Source: Novimethylophilus sp036504375 (GTDB taxonomy: Bacteria > Pseudomonadota > Gammaproteobacteria > Burkholderiales > Methylophilaceae). From it: 58,572 nt of DNA. This document shows, in pieces, positions 1-8,397 of this stretch (its first letter is position 1; every line of letters begins with the position of its first letter). The position numbers and the translations under genes are program-made. The stretch lies in assembly GCF_036504375.1 (NCBI RefSeq), contig NZ_DASXVH010000028.1, positions 1-58,572 on the forward strand, in the 5' to 3' direction. The notes beneath the pieces were generated by a model, which was not told the origin of the DNA, made no database searches, and worked only from the letters and a program-made list of their open reading frames with translations.

Positions 1-671
1 GGCAATGCTAGCGACAATTCCTCAAGCTCCTGATTGAGGAAAATCCGTAGAGCCTGAAATGTGCGCGTCGCCGGGTCCTGACCAGGCTCGGCTTTGGGGA
101 TCGCGCTTGCCACGAGCGCGGCAAGCTGTCTTGTGGTGCCAGGGGACACCCCCCCTGCGCGAGCCGCAACAATCGCCCTTGCAATCTGTTTAGCAAACCG
201 TTCTTCACCATAATTTTTTATAACCTCCTGAAGTTGTTGCTCGGATGCCGTTGCCAGAAATTCCGCCGCCGTCTGTCCGCGGCTTTGGTCCATGCGCATA
301 TCGAGTGGGCCGTTGAAGCGAAAACTAAATCCGCGCTCCGCCTCGTCGATCTGCGGCGAAGACACGCCCAGATCGAGCAGCACGCCATCGATACGCCGCA
401 CCTTCAATCCCTCCAGTGCCGCACGAATATCGCTGAACGCGCTATGCACCGCCGTGAAACGCGCATCCGCGATTTCGCGCGCGGCCATCACGGCGGATTG
501 ATCGCGATCCAATGCGATCAATCGCCCATTGGGGCCGAGCCGCGACAGAATCTCGCGGCTGTGGCCGCCACGACCGAATGTGGCATCCACGTAAACGCCG
601 CCCGGCCGCACGTTAAGCGCGGCAACAGTTTCTTTCAGCAGTACCGGAATATGCTGTGAGCTTGCGCTCAC
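1..671 (-). CDS. rsmH: 16S rRNA m4C1402 methyltransferase RsmH (MraW), C-terminal part outside window
   Basis: SAM-dependent methyltransferase that makes N4-methylcytidine 1402 in 16S rRNA. The reverse strand reads HIPVLLKETVAAL, then the SAM-binding VDATFGRGGHSREIL, then GVLLDLGVSSPQ, all hallmark RsmH segments. About 223 of the usual roughly 310 residues lie here and the gene runs off the left edge. The start is taken as GTG at 671-669, which overlaps the mraZ stop codon by 4 bases; a start at this overlap puts the conserved HIPVLL segment at residue 7, as is usual. It is the second gene of the division and cell-wall (dcw) cluster, co-transcribed with mraZ. Confidence 0.95.
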   Translation of the reverse strand, partial: MSASSQHIPVLLKETVAALNVRPGGVYVDATFGRGGHSREILSRLGPNGRLIALDRDQSAVMAAREIADARFTAVHSAFSDIRAALEGLKVRRIDGVLLDLGVSSPQIDEAERGFSFRFNGPLDMRMDQSRGQTAAEFLATASEQQLQEVIKNYGEERFAKQIARAIVAARAGGVSPGTTRQLAALVASAIPKAEPGQDPATRTFQALRIFLNQELEELSLAL

Positions 672-1114
672 AGCGAGAAGCCTTCGAGTTCCGCCGGCAG
701 GTCCATGCCCTCGGCGGCCATCACTTTCTCCAGCTGCGCCTTCCAGCTGTCCATGCCCCACAGTTCGAAATGGCTGCCCTGCCCAACCAGCATCGCCTGC
801 TTTTCGAGACCGGCAAATTCCCTGAGCGCTGGAGAGACCAGCAATCTGCCCGCGCTATCGAGTTCGAGATCTTCGGCATAGCCGACCAGCAGTCGCTGCA
901 ATGCGCTGGATTGCCGGTCGAAACTGGAAAGCGACATAATCTTGGCCTGAATGGGTTCCCAGGCGGGCTGGGGATAAAGCAAGAGACAGCGATGCGGGTG
1001 CGCGGTCAGCACCACGCGGCCCGCCGATTCGGCGAACAGGGCGTCACGATGCCGGCTTGGCACGGCCAGCCTGCCTTTGGCATCCAGATTCAACGATGTT
1101 GCGCCGCGGAACAT
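668..1114 (-). CDS. mraZ: Transcriptional regulator MraZ
   Basis: DNA-binding regulator with an AbrB-like fold that sits first in the division and cell-wall cluster and represses its own promoter. The 148 residues match family length. Two MraZ repeats are visible: the N-terminal one starts MFRGATSLNLDAKGRLAVP and the second contains LELDSAGRLLVSPALREFAGL, each with the conserved D-x-x-GR-L/V-x-x-P pattern. It overlaps rsmH by 4 bases, as expected for the mraZ-rsmH pair. The TGGG repeats just upstream (1190-1223) are its likely operator. Confidence 0.96.
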   Translation of the reverse strand: MFRGATSLNLDAKGRLAVPSRHRDALFAESAGRVVLTAHPHRCLLLYPQPAWEPIQAKIMSLSSFDRQSSALQRLLVGYAEDLELDSAGRLLVSPALREFAGLEKQAMLVGQGSHFELWGMDSWKAQLEKVMAAEGMDLPAELEGFSL

Positions 1115-1189
1115 GGCACCCCTTTAATATTTAAAAACCGGGCCTACAATTAAGGAACCATTGACCGCCCTTAGCCTCAGTCAATGGCT

Positions 1190-1223
1190 CCCACAAAAAC
1201 CCACTTTTCCCCACTTCCACCCA
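1190..1223 (-). promoter_or_regulatory. MraZ operator: four TGGG repeats at 10-bp period
   Basis: Read on the minus strand, TGGG occurs at 1220-1223, 1210-1213, 1200-1203 and 1190-1193, exactly 10 bases apart. MraZ proteins are known to bind TGGGN repeats separated by 5 bases upstream of mraZ. The array lies about 75 bases upstream of the mraZ start, so autorepression is the likely use. Most described arrays have three or four such boxes. Confidence 0.85.
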
Positions 1224-1410
1224 CTATAGATAAAAAAAATGGGCTATGCAAGCCCTTTCTCGGTATTTTTCCTTTTCGGCTCAATTACTTACGAGCAAAA
1301 TCCGATAAAATATTTATGCTTAAAAATTAATGAGATAGAAAATTATTTGAAAGTAATTTATCAGGATACGCCGCTATGTTGCCCATGCTTGCGCGGGGAC
1401 AAAACGAAAG
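1224..1410. other. Intergenic stretch between the mraZ operator and rnpB
   Basis: No credible coding sequence is seen. The part around 1285-1370 is AT-rich compared with its surroundings and contains a short inverted repeat (AAATTA near 1338, TAATTT near 1354). It could hold the mraZ promoter core and the 3' processing region of rnpB, but I cannot assign a clear -35/-10 pair. Apparent reading frames here run straight into the RNase P RNA and are not genes. Confidence 0.4.
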
Positions 1411-1743
1411 GGGAAAGCTGGCCGATAAGCCGGGTTTTGTCGTGGACAGTCATTCCTCTAGGTGCGCAGTTGCCTACGCGCTCAAGCAGCCTACCCGGAA
1501 ACAGCGCGAGCCACGCCATCGTTTCCCTATTTGGCCTTGCTCCGGATGGAGGTTACCGCGTTTCACGTCCACCGCGGCGAACCGCGGCTTACTCGTCTCT
1601 GTGGCCCTATTCCTCGCCTTGGCCCTCAGGTTTTGCAACCCAGGGTTGCTGCGTACGGCCGTTAGCCGTCATCCCGCTCTACGGAGCCCGGACTTTCCTC
1701 TCCCCGCCAGGCGGCGGGCAGCGACTGTCTGGCCAACTTTCCC
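1411..1743 (-). ncRNA. rnpB: RNase P RNA (class A)
   Basis: Catalytic RNA that matures tRNA 5' ends. On the minus strand the 5' part carries GCCAGACAGTCGC and the universal GAGGAAAGTCCGGGCTC; the 3' part carries CCCGGCTTATCGGCCAG. These are the conserved CR-I, P4 and 3' segments of bacterial RNase P RNA. The ends pair to form helix P1: 1411-1423 with 1731-1743, with one G-U pair, which fixes the extent at about 333 nt. ATG-type reading frames across the region are by-products of the structured RNA. It is divergent from mlaF. Confidence 0.95.
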
Positions 1744-1750
1744 AAGCGCA

Positions 1751-1756
1751 ATTTTA
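1751..1756 (-). promoter_or_regulatory. rnpB: Possible -10 box of rnpB
   Basis: On the minus strand TAAAAT lies 8 bases before the predicted RNA 5' end at about 1743, the right distance for a sigma-70 -10 element. No good -35 is seen 16-18 bases further upstream, so this is a tentative call. Confidence 0.4.
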
Positions 1757-1843
1757 TCACGCGCCCACATGGAGTTTCCGGCCCCTTATGGATATATTCC
1801 AGCCCTGCCACATTCCGGCGTTTTAGATTAAAATGCCGCGACC

Positions 1844-2650
1844 ATGACTGACAATATCGTTGAAATCGACAATCTGTCGTTTTCCTATAACAATCGTCTG
1901 CTGCATCAGGACATCAACATGCGCTTTCCACGCGGCAAGGTGGTAGCCATCATGGGCGGGTCCGGGTCCGGCAAGACGACCTTGCTGCGGCTGATCGGCG
2001 GCCAGCTGAAGCCCAAGACCGGCGCGGTAAGAGTCACCGGCAAAATCGTGCATGAGCAGGACGATGCCGGCATTTACCAGCTGCGGCGCAAGATGGGCAT
2101 GCTGTTCCAGTTCGGCGCGCTGTTCACCGATCTTTCCGTGTTCGACAACGTAGCCTTTCCGATGCGCGAGCACACCAATCTGCCGGAATCCATTATCCGC
2201 GACCTGGTGTTGCTGAAACTGCATGCGGTCGGCTTGCGCGGCGCACGCGACCTGATGCCTTCCGAACTTTCCGGCGGCATGGCGCGGCGCGTGGCGCTGG
2301 CACGGGCGGTAGCGCTCGATCCTTCCATTATCATGTACGACGAACCATTCGCCGGGCTGGACCCCATCTCGATGGGCGTCATTCTCAACCTGATCCGCAG
2401 CCTCAACGATGCACTGGGCGCAACCTCGATCATCGTCACGCACGACGTGCACGAGACATTCGCGATGGTGGATTATGTCTATTTCGTGTCCGCCGGCCGC
2501 GTAGTGGCGGAAGGCACGCCGGACGATCTGCGCCAGTCCGCACTGCCGTTCGTGCATCAGTTCGTGCATGGAGAAGCAGACGGTCCCGTACCTTTCCATT
2601 ACAATGCGCCGGATTATCGGCAGGATCTATTGCGGGGTGCGCATGCTTGA
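1844..2650 (+). CDS. mlaF: Phospholipid transport ATPase MlaF
   Basis: ATP-binding subunit of the inner-membrane MlaFEDB complex, which moves phospholipids between the outer and inner membranes. It has a Walker A motif GGSGSGKTT (residues 38-46), the ABC signature LSGGMARRVALARA, and Walker B IIMYDEPFAGLDP. The 268-residue length is normal. It is the first gene of mlaF-E-D-C-B; the reading frame overlaps mlaE by 8 bases, suggesting coupled translation. No mlaA (outer-membrane lipoprotein) is present in this operon, although some betaproteobacteria carry it here. Confidence 0.96.
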   Translation: MTDNIVEIDNLSFSYNNRLLHQDINMRFPRGKVVAIMGGSGSGKTTLLRLIGGQLKPKTGAVRVTGKIVHEQDDAGIYQLRRKMGMLFQFGALFTDLSVFDNVAFPMREHTNLPESIIRDLVLLKLHAVGLRGARDLMPSELSGGMARRVALARAVALDPSIIMYDEPFAGLDPISMGVILNLIRSLNDALGATSIIVTHDVHETFAMVDYVYFVSAGRVVAEGTPDDLRQSALPFVHQFVHGEADGPVPFHYNAPDYRQDLLRGAHA

Positions 2651-3440
2651 GCGTTTAGTCAACACCATACGCGGCATCGGCCATCGCACCGTGGATCGTG
2701 TCCACAGGCTGGGATTTGCCGCACGCTTCTTTTTATACTCGCTGACCTGTTCCGGCGAGAGCTTTCGCCGTTTTCCGCTGGTCATCAAGGAAATCTATTT
2801 TACCGGCGTGCTGTCGCTGATCATCATTCTGGTATCGGCGCTGTTTGTCGGCATGGTGCTTGGTCTGCAAGGCTACAACACCCTGCAGCGCTACGGCTCG
2901 TCGGAGGCTGTTGGCGTGCTGGTGGCATTATCTCTGGTGAGGGAACTTGGCCCGGTGGTGACTGCCCTGCTGTTTGCCGGCCGCGCAGGCACCGCAATCA
3001 CTGCCGAGATCGGCCTGATGAAAGCGACCGAACAGCTGTCTGCGATGGAAATGATGGCGGTCAACCCCATCGCCCGCGTCGTCGCCCCGCGCTTCTGGGC
3101 CGGCGTGATTTCGATGCCGCTCTTGGCCGCGTTGTTCAGCCTGACCGGCGTATTCGGCGGATTTCTGGTGGCGGTGCCGCTGATCGGCATCGATGACGGC
3201 GCATTCTGGTCGCAGATGCAGGCGAACGTGGATTTCCGCGAGGACATCGTCAACGGTGTCATCAAAAGCATGGTGTTCGGCGTTGCTTGCACCATCATCG
3301 CGCTGTTCGAAGGCTATGACGCGCCGCCGACCGCCGAAGGGGTCAGCCGCGCTACTACCCGCACCGTGGTGAACTCATCGCTGGCGGTGCTGGGGCTGGA
3401 TTTCATAATGACGTCGTTCATGATACACGGAGGAAACTGA
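2643..3440 (+). CDS. mlaE: Phospholipid transport permease MlaE
   Basis: Integral membrane subunit of the Mla lipid transporter (MlaE/YrbE family). Several long hydrophobic helices are visible, for example the stretch from VLSLIIILVSALFVGMVLGL onward and the family-typical LVRELGPVVTALLFAGRAGT. The start is placed at ATG 2643, giving 265 residues, the usual length beginning MLERLVNTIRGIGH. A longer in-frame version from 2568 would sit inside mlaF and lacks support. The last base of its TGA is the first base of the mlaD ATG. Confidence 0.95.
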   Translation: MLERLVNTIRGIGHRTVDRVHRLGFAARFFLYSLTCSGESFRRFPLVIKEIYFTGVLSLIIILVSALFVGMVLGLQGYNTLQRYGSSEAVGVLVALSLVRELGPVVTALLFAGRAGTAITAEIGLMKATEQLSAMEMMAVNPIARVVAPRFWAGVISMPLLAALFSLTGVFGGFLVAVPLIGIDDGAFWSQMQANVDFREDIVNGVIKSMVFGVACTIIALFEGYDAPPTAEGVSRATTRTVVNSSLAVLGLDFIMTSFMIHGGN

Positions 3441-3922
3441 TGGAACGGGCGACCATAGATTTGTGGGTGGGACTTTTTGTCGTGGCAGGAATAGCCGCAT
3501 TGATGGCCTTGGCGATGAAAGTGGGCAACCTCACCTCGCTGAATGTCGGGGAAACCTATACCGTTTCCGCCTATTTCGAAAATATCGGCGGACTGAAAGC
3601 GCGCGCACCGGTCAAGAGCGCCGGCGTGGTGGTAGGCCGGGTTTCGGAAATCAACTTCGACGATGATAAAAAAGAGGCGCTGGTTACGATGAAAGTCGAC
3701 ACCAAGTATCATTTCGACAAGGATACCAATGCCAGCATTCTCACTTCCGGCCTGCTGGGCGAACAGTACGTCGGGCTGGAAGCCGGCGGCGACACCGAAA
3801 TGCTGAAGAACGGTGATAAAATCAAGCTTACGCAAGGCGCTGTCGTCCTGGAAAAACTCATCAGCCAGTTCCTCTACAGCAAAGCATCCGAAGGCAACGA
3901 AAAGAAAGCAGATTCCAAATGA
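3440..3922 (+). CDS. mlaD: Periplasmic-face lipid-binding MCE protein MlaD
   Basis: Membrane-anchored MCE-domain protein that forms a hexameric ring on MlaE and receives lipid from MlaC. It has one N-terminal transmembrane helix (about residues 8-27, LWVGLFVVAGIAALMALAM), then an MCE domain with the characteristic YTVSAYFENIGGLKARAPVK and SAGVVVGRV. At 160 residues it is the usual size. The gene overlaps its neighbours on both sides (one base with mlaE, ATGA with mlaC). Confidence 0.95.
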   Translation: MERATIDLWVGLFVVAGIAALMALAMKVGNLTSLNVGETYTVSAYFENIGGLKARAPVKSAGVVVGRVSEINFDDDKKEALVTMKVDTKYHFDKDTNASILTSGLLGEQYVGLEAGGDTEMLKNGDKIKLTQGAVVLEKLISQFLYSKASEGNEKKADSK

Positions 3923-4554
3923 AACTGATTAGCACCCTCGTGGCGGCGACCGCCATGATCATATCGAGCACTGCATCGGCAGGTGACATCATCCCGCCCG
4001 ACGCGCTGGTAAAAAATACCGCTACCGAAGTCATCGACGTCATCAAGAAGGACAAGGATATCCAGGCCGGCGACATGAAAAAGATCGTCGCGCTGACGGA
4101 AGAAAAAATCCTGCCGCATTTCGACTTCGAGCGCATGTCCAAGATCGTATTAGGGCGTAATTGGAGCAAGGCAAGCAAGGAGCAGCAAACGCAGTTCGTC
4201 AGCGAATTCCGTACCTTGCTGGTGCGCACCTATTCTTCCGCGCTGGCCAAGTACCGTAACCAGGCCATCGAATACAAGCCTTTGCGCGCCGCCCCCGGCG
4301 ATACCGACGTTACCGTCAAGACGCAAATCGTACAGCCGGGCGGACCTCCGGTACTGGTGGATTATTCGCTGCAAAAGCGTGACGACGGCTGGAAGGTGTA
4401 CGACGTCGTGATCGAGGGTGTCAGCCTGGTCACCAACTATCGCGGCCAGTTCTCCAGCGAGATCAAGCAGGGCGGCATGGATGGACTGATCCAGAAGCTG
4501 GCGGACAAGAACAAGCAAGGCACGGCTTCTGCGTCGGACAAGAAACAGGGCTGA
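3919..4554 (+). CDS. mlaC: Periplasmic phospholipid shuttle MlaC
   Basis: Soluble periplasmic carrier that ferries phospholipid between the outer membrane and MlaFEDB. It has an N-terminal signal peptide (about residues 1-21, ending STASA), then the MlaC/Ttg2 domain with FDFERMSKIVLGRNW and the RDDGWKVYDVVIEGVSLV segment. The 211-residue length is typical. The start overlaps the mlaD stop (ATGA). The C-terminus is lysine-rich and low in complexity, which is common in this family. Confidence 0.95.
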   Translation: MKLISTLVAATAMIISSTASAGDIIPPDALVKNTATEVIDVIKKDKDIQAGDMKKIVALTEEKILPHFDFERMSKIVLGRNWSKASKEQQTQFVSEFRTLLVRTYSSALAKYRNQAIEYKPLRAAPGDTDVTVKTQIVQPGGPPVLVDYSLQKRDDGWKVYDVVIEGVSLVTNYRGQFSSEIKQGGMDGLIQKLADKNKQGTASASDKKQG

Positions 4555-4560
4555 TTCCGC

Positions 4561-4860
4561 ATGGCACTGATCGAACAGCAGGGCCATCGTCTCATCGTCA
4601 AAGGCGCGATGACGACGGAAACCGTCTGCGCCTTGCTGGCGGAAACCCTGCCTTTGCTTAAAGGCAACATTGAAGTCGACCTGGGCGAAGTCGAAGAGGC
4701 CGACTCCGCCTCAATCGGCCTGATGTTCGAATGGCTGCGCCAGGCGCATGCACAACAGGCCAGCATGGTTTACAGCAACCTGCCCCAGATATTGGTGAGC
4801 CTATCCACGCTGTATGGCGTGCTCGATCTGATTCCGCAACGGACTGCCTCGGCTCATTGA
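4561..4860 (+). CDS. mlaB: STAS-domain subunit MlaB
   Basis: Small cytoplasmic STAS-domain protein that binds and stabilises the MlaF ATPase. The 99 residues contain the STAS core: VDLGEVEEADSASIGLMFEW, with the Ser of the D-S-A-S-I-G loop where anti-sigma antagonist relatives carry the phosphorylatable Ser or Thr. It is the last gene of the mla operon, 6 bases after mlaC. Assignment rests on position and on the STAS signature. Confidence 0.9.
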   Translation: MALIEQQGHRLIVKGAMTTETVCALLAETLPLLKGNIEVDLGEVEEADSASIGLMFEWLRQAHAQQASMVYSNLPQILVSLSTLYGVLDLIPQRTASAH

Positions 4861-4890
4861 TTTCTTCGGCCTTTTTGGCCGCACCCCGTT

Positions 4891-5793
4891 ATGCCCCCCG
4901 CCATCAAGATCGAACAGGTCCATAAATTCTTCGGCAAGCTGCATGCCTTGCGCGGCATCGACCTCGCGATCGAGCAGGGCGAGTTTTTTGCGCTGCTGGG
5001 CCCCAACGGTGCCGGAAAATCCACGCTGATCAACCTGCTGGCGGGCTTGTTGCGCCCCAGCGGCGGCCGCCTTTCGGTACTGGGGCACGACGTAGTCGAA
5101 GACTACCGCGCCGCGCGCAGAATATTGGGCGTAGTCCCGCAGGAGCTGGTATTCGACCCGTTTTTCAACGTGCGCGAAATGCTGCGTTTCCAGGCCGGCT
5201 ATTTCGGCTGCGGGCCGGAAAACGACCCATGGATAGATGAAATCCTGGAGGGGCTGGGCCTCGCCGACAAGGCCGGCACCAACATGCGCGCGCTTTCCGG
5301 CGGCATGAAACGACGCGCGCTGATCGCCCAGGCATTGGCGCACAAACCGCCGGTATTGGTGCTGGACGAGCCCACCGCCGGCGTCGATGTCGAATTACGC
5401 CAGATGCTGTGGGAATTCATCAAACGCCTCAACCGCGAAGGCCATACCATCATACTGACCACGCATTACCTGGAAGAAGCCGAAACCCTGTGTTCGCGCG
5501 TGGCAATGATGAAGCAGGGAGAAATCGTCGCCCTGGATTCGACGCGCAATCTGCTTGACCGTTTTCAGTCCAGGCAGCTTAAAATCAAACTGGCGCAAGA
5601 CAGATTGCCCGACACCTTGGTGCCGCTGCTGCGCGGCAAGGAAAGCGATTATTTCACGCTGGCATTGAATGAAGCGGTGCAAATCGAATACGTCCTGGCG
5701 GAATTGCGCGCTGCGGGAATCGCCGTGGAAGACCTCAGGCTGACAGAAGCCGACCTCGAGGATGTATTTGTCGAAATCGTGGGGAGGCATTGA
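4891..5793 (+). CDS. ABC-2 type exporter ATPase, YadG-like
   Basis: Cytoplasmic ATPase of a two-component ABC exporter. Walker A is LLGPNGAGKSTLI, the signature is LSGGMKRRALIAQAL and Walker B is VLVLDEPTAGVD; the D-loop and switch His (ILTTHYLEEAE) are intact. At 300 residues it has the C-terminal extension typical of the CcmA/YadG group. The stop overlaps the permease start, so the two are a unit. The substrate is not evident; location between mla and ibaG-grxD-murA is a common betaproteobacterial arrangement and hints at an envelope role. Confidence 0.92.
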   Translation: MPPAIKIEQVHKFFGKLHALRGIDLAIEQGEFFALLGPNGAGKSTLINLLAGLLRPSGGRLSVLGHDVVEDYRAARRILGVVPQELVFDPFFNVREMLRFQAGYFGCGPENDPWIDEILEGLGLADKAGTNMRALSGGMKRRALIAQALAHKPPVLVLDEPTAGVDVELRQMLWEFIKRLNREGHTIILTTHYLEEAETLCSRVAMMKQGEIVALDSTRNLLDRFQSRQLKIKLAQDRLPDTLVPLLRGKESDYFTLALNEAVQIEYVLAELRAAGIAVEDLRLTEADLEDVFVEIVGRH

Positions 5794-6548
5794 TGCGCGG
5801 GTTGTACACCCTGTTCAAGAAAGAACTGCTGCGTTTCTGGAAGGTGAGCTTCCAGACCGTGGCCGCGCCGGTAATGACCGCACTGCTCTACCTGCTGATT
5901 TTTTCGCATGTGCTGGAATCGCATGTGCAGGTGTATCCGGGCGTCAGCTACACCGCGTTCCTGATCCCCGGCCTGACGATGATGTCGCTGCTGCAGAATG
6001 CGTTCGCCAACAGCTCTTCCAGCCTGATCCAGTCCAAGGTAATGGGCAACATCGTATTCCTGCTGCTGACGCCGTTGTCCTATTGGGAGTTTTTTGTGGC
6101 TTTCCTGGCGGCTGCGATAGTGCGCGGCCTGGTGGTGGGAGCCAGCGTATACCTGATGGCGCTGTTCTGGGTCGACCTGCCGCTGGCGCATCCGCTGCTG
6201 ATCCTGGCGTTCGCGCTGATAGGCAGCGCGATGCTGGGCGCACTGGGGATCATCGCCGGCATATGGGCGGACAAATTCGACCAGCTGGCGGCATTCCAGA
6301 ATTTCATCATCATGCCACTGTCGTTTTTATCCGGCGTATTTTATTCTATCCATTCGCTGCCGCCATTCTGGCAAAAGGTGTCGCACCTTAACCCGTTCTT
6401 TTATATGATTGACGGTTTCCGTTACGGCTTTTTCGGCCAGGGCGACATTTCCCCCTGGATAAGCTTGTCGATTGTCTCTCTATGTTTTTTGGCTTTATCA
6501 TGGTCGACTTTGCTTCTGCTCAAGCGCGGTTACAAATTGCGGGGGTGA
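5793..6548 (+). CDS. ABC-2 type exporter permease, YadH-like
   Basis: Membrane partner of the preceding ATPase. The 251-residue protein shows six hydrophobic segments and the ABC-2 family motifs PGLTMMSLLQNAF and FQNFIIMPLSFLSGVFYSI. The start is placed at ATG 5793, whose A is also the last base of the ATPase TGA; a TTG three bases earlier is possible but adds only one residue. The exported substrate is unknown. Confidence 0.92.
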   Translation: MRGLYTLFKKELLRFWKVSFQTVAAPVMTALLYLLIFSHVLESHVQVYPGVSYTAFLIPGLTMMSLLQNAFANSSSSLIQSKVMGNIVFLLLTPLSYWEFFVAFLAAAIVRGLVVGASVYLMALFWVDLPLAHPLLILAFALIGSAMLGALGIIAGIWADKFDQLAAFQNFIIMPLSFLSGVFYSIHSLPPFWQKVSHLNPFFYMIDGFRYGFFGQGDISPWISLSIVSLCFLALSWSTLLLLKRGYKLRG

Positions 6549-6552
6549 TCTC

Positions 6553-6816
6553 ATGTTGACGTCGGAACAACTCAGGAATTACATCATGCAGGGCCTGCCC
6601 TGCGATTTTGTCGCGGTACACGGCAATGACGGCCAGCATTTCGAAGCGGTCGTCGTCAGCCCCCAGTTCGCGGGGAAAAACATGGTGCAGCAGCATCAGC
6701 TCGTCTATAAAGCATTAGGCGAACGGATGCGCGAGGAAATCCACGCGCTTTCTCTACGCACTTACACGCCGGAGGCGTGGGCGCGCAATGCCAATGAAAT
6801 GACTTCGGAGAATTAA
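6553..6816 (+). CDS. ibaG: BolA-family protein IbaG
   Basis: BolA-like partner of monothiol glutaredoxin, involved in Fe-S cluster handling. The 87 residues include the BolA core with GNDGQHFEAVVVSPQF and the conserved histidine segment QQHQLVYKALGERM. The start at ATG 6553 gives the normal length; an upstream in-frame start at 6472 would lie inside the permease gene. It is followed after 2 bases by grxD, the usual BolA-Grx pairing. Confidence 0.92.
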   Translation: MLTSEQLRNYIMQGLPCDFVAVHGNDGQHFEAVVVSPQFAGKNMVQQHQLVYKALGERMREEIHALSLRTYTPEAWARNANEMTSEN

Positions 6817-6818
6817 TC

Positions 6819-7136
6819 ATGGACGTACAGGAACGCATCAAACAGCAGGTAAGCAGCAATTCGGTAGTGCTGTACATGAAAGGCACGGCGCAGTTTCCGC
6901 AATGCGGGTTCTCGGGCGCGGCGGTGCAGATGCTCAAGGCCTGCGGCGTACAAGGCCTGGTGACGGTGGATGTGCTGGCCGACCCGGAAATCCGCGAAGG
7001 CATCAAGGCCTACGCCAACTGGCCAACCATCCCGCAACTCTACATCAACGGTGAATTCGTCGGCGGTGCCGATATCATGCGCGAAATGTACCAGCAGGGC
7101 GAACTGCAAAAATTGCTGGAGGCCGCCGCTACCTGA
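6819..7136 (+). CDS. grxD: Monothiol glutaredoxin GrxD
   Basis: Class II monothiol glutaredoxin that binds and transfers a [2Fe-2S] cluster, often in complex with BolA proteins. The CGFS active site is at residues 29-32 and the glutathione-binding WPTIPQLYINGEFVGG segment follows. At 105 residues it is full length. The last base of its TGA is the first base of the murA ATG (TGATGG), so these genes are coupled. Confidence 0.96.
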   Translation: MDVQERIKQQVSSNSVVLYMKGTAQFPQCGFSGAAVQMLKACGVQGLVTVDVLADPEIREGIKAYANWPTIPQLYINGEFVGGADIMREMYQQGELQKLLEAAAT

Positions 7137-8389
7137 TGGATAAGCTGGTAATTCAGGGAGGAGTGCCGCTCAACGGCGAAATCCGCATTTCCGGCGCCAA
7201 GAACGCCGCCCTGCCGATACTTTGCGCCGGGCTTTTGGCCGAACAGCCGCTGCGGCTTTCCGCGGTGCCGCATCTGCGCGATGTCACCACGATGCTGGAA
7301 CTGCTGGGCCACATGGGCATGCGCATCGCCGTGGATGAGCGCATGAACGTCGAACTGGATGCCGGCGACATCCACACGCCCGAGGCGCCGTACGCGATGG
7401 TGAAAACCATGCGCGCGTCCATCCTGGTGCTGGGCCCGCTGCTGACGCGCTTCGGCCATGCGCGGGTATCTCTGCCCGGCGGCTGTGCGATCGGCTCGCG
7501 CCCGGTGGACCTGCACATCAAGGGCCTGCAGGCGATGGGGGCCGAGATCCATATCGAGCACGGTTATATCGAGGCCAGGGCCGACCGTCTCAAGGGCGCG
7601 CGCATCTTCACCGATCTGGTCACCGTCACCGGCACCGAAAACCTGATGATGGCAGCCGCGCTGGCCGACGGCACCACGGTGCTGGAAAACGCCGCGCGCG
7701 AACCGGAAGTCATCGACCTGGCCGAGTGCCTGATCAAGATGGGCGCGCGCATCGAGGGCGCCGGCAGCGACGTGATCACGATACATGGCGTGGAACGCCT
7801 GTACGGCACGGAACATCGGGTCGTGTGCGACCGCATCGAGGCCGGCACCTATCTGGTGGCGACGGCAATGACCGGCGGCAAGGTCAGGCTCGCCAATGCG
7901 CGCGCCGACTTGCTGGAGGCAGTGATCGAAAAATTGCGCGAAGCCGGCGCCGACGTGGAGCATGATGCCGACTCCATCGGCATCCAGCGTCACGGTACGC
8001 TAAAATCGGTCAACGTACGCACCGCGCCCCACCCCGCGTTCCCCACCGACATGCAGGCGCAGTTCATGGCGCTCAACACCGTTGCCGACGGCATCGCGCG
8101 CGTCACCGAGACCATTTTCGAAAACCGTTTCATGCATGTACAGGAAATGCGCCGGCTGGGCGCCGACATCGAGGTGGATGGCCACACCGCCATTGTGCGC
8201 GGCGCTCCGCATCTGGACGGCGCCACGGTGATGGCGACCGATTTGCGCGCTTCCGCCAGCCTGGTGCTGGCCGGACTGGTGGCGCGCGGCGACACCATGA
8301 TAGAACGGATTTATCATATCGACCGCGGCTACGAGCGCATCGAGGAAAAACTGTCGGCCTTGGGTGCGCGCATCAAACGGGTACACTAA
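7136..8389 (+). CDS. murA: UDP-N-acetylglucosamine 1-carboxyvinyltransferase MurA
   Basis: First committed enzyme of peptidoglycan synthesis; adds enolpyruvate from PEP to UDP-GlcNAc in the cytoplasm. The N-terminus GEIRISGAKNAALPIL is diagnostic, and the loop with the PEP- and fosfomycin-reactive cysteine reads PGGCAIGSRPVDLH (Cys117). The 417-residue length is normal. It sits between grxD and hisG, as in many betaproteobacteria. Confidence 0.97.
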   Translation: MDKLVIQGGVPLNGEIRISGAKNAALPILCAGLLAEQPLRLSAVPHLRDVTTMLELLGHMGMRIAVDERMNVELDAGDIHTPEAPYAMVKTMRASILVLGPLLTRFGHARVSLPGGCAIGSRPVDLHIKGLQAMGAEIHIEHGYIEARADRLKGARIFTDLVTVTGTENLMMAAALADGTTVLENAAREPEVIDLAECLIKMGARIEGAGSDVITIHGVERLYGTEHRVVCDRIEAGTYLVATAMTGGKVRLANARADLLEAVIEKLREAGADVEHDADSIGIQRHGTLKSVNVRTAPHPAFPTDMQAQFMALNTVADGIARVTETIFENRFMHVQEMRRLGADIEVDGHTAIVRGAPHLDGATVMATDLRASASLVLAGLVARGDTMIERIYHIDRGYERIEEKLSALGARIKRVH

Positions 8390-8397
8390 CGAACAAT

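Noticed and set aside
1239..1826. Long plus-strand frames of 195 and 151 residues between mraZ and mlaF
   Set aside because: They cover the RNase P RNA gene, whose conserved segments and P1 pairing explain the sequence.
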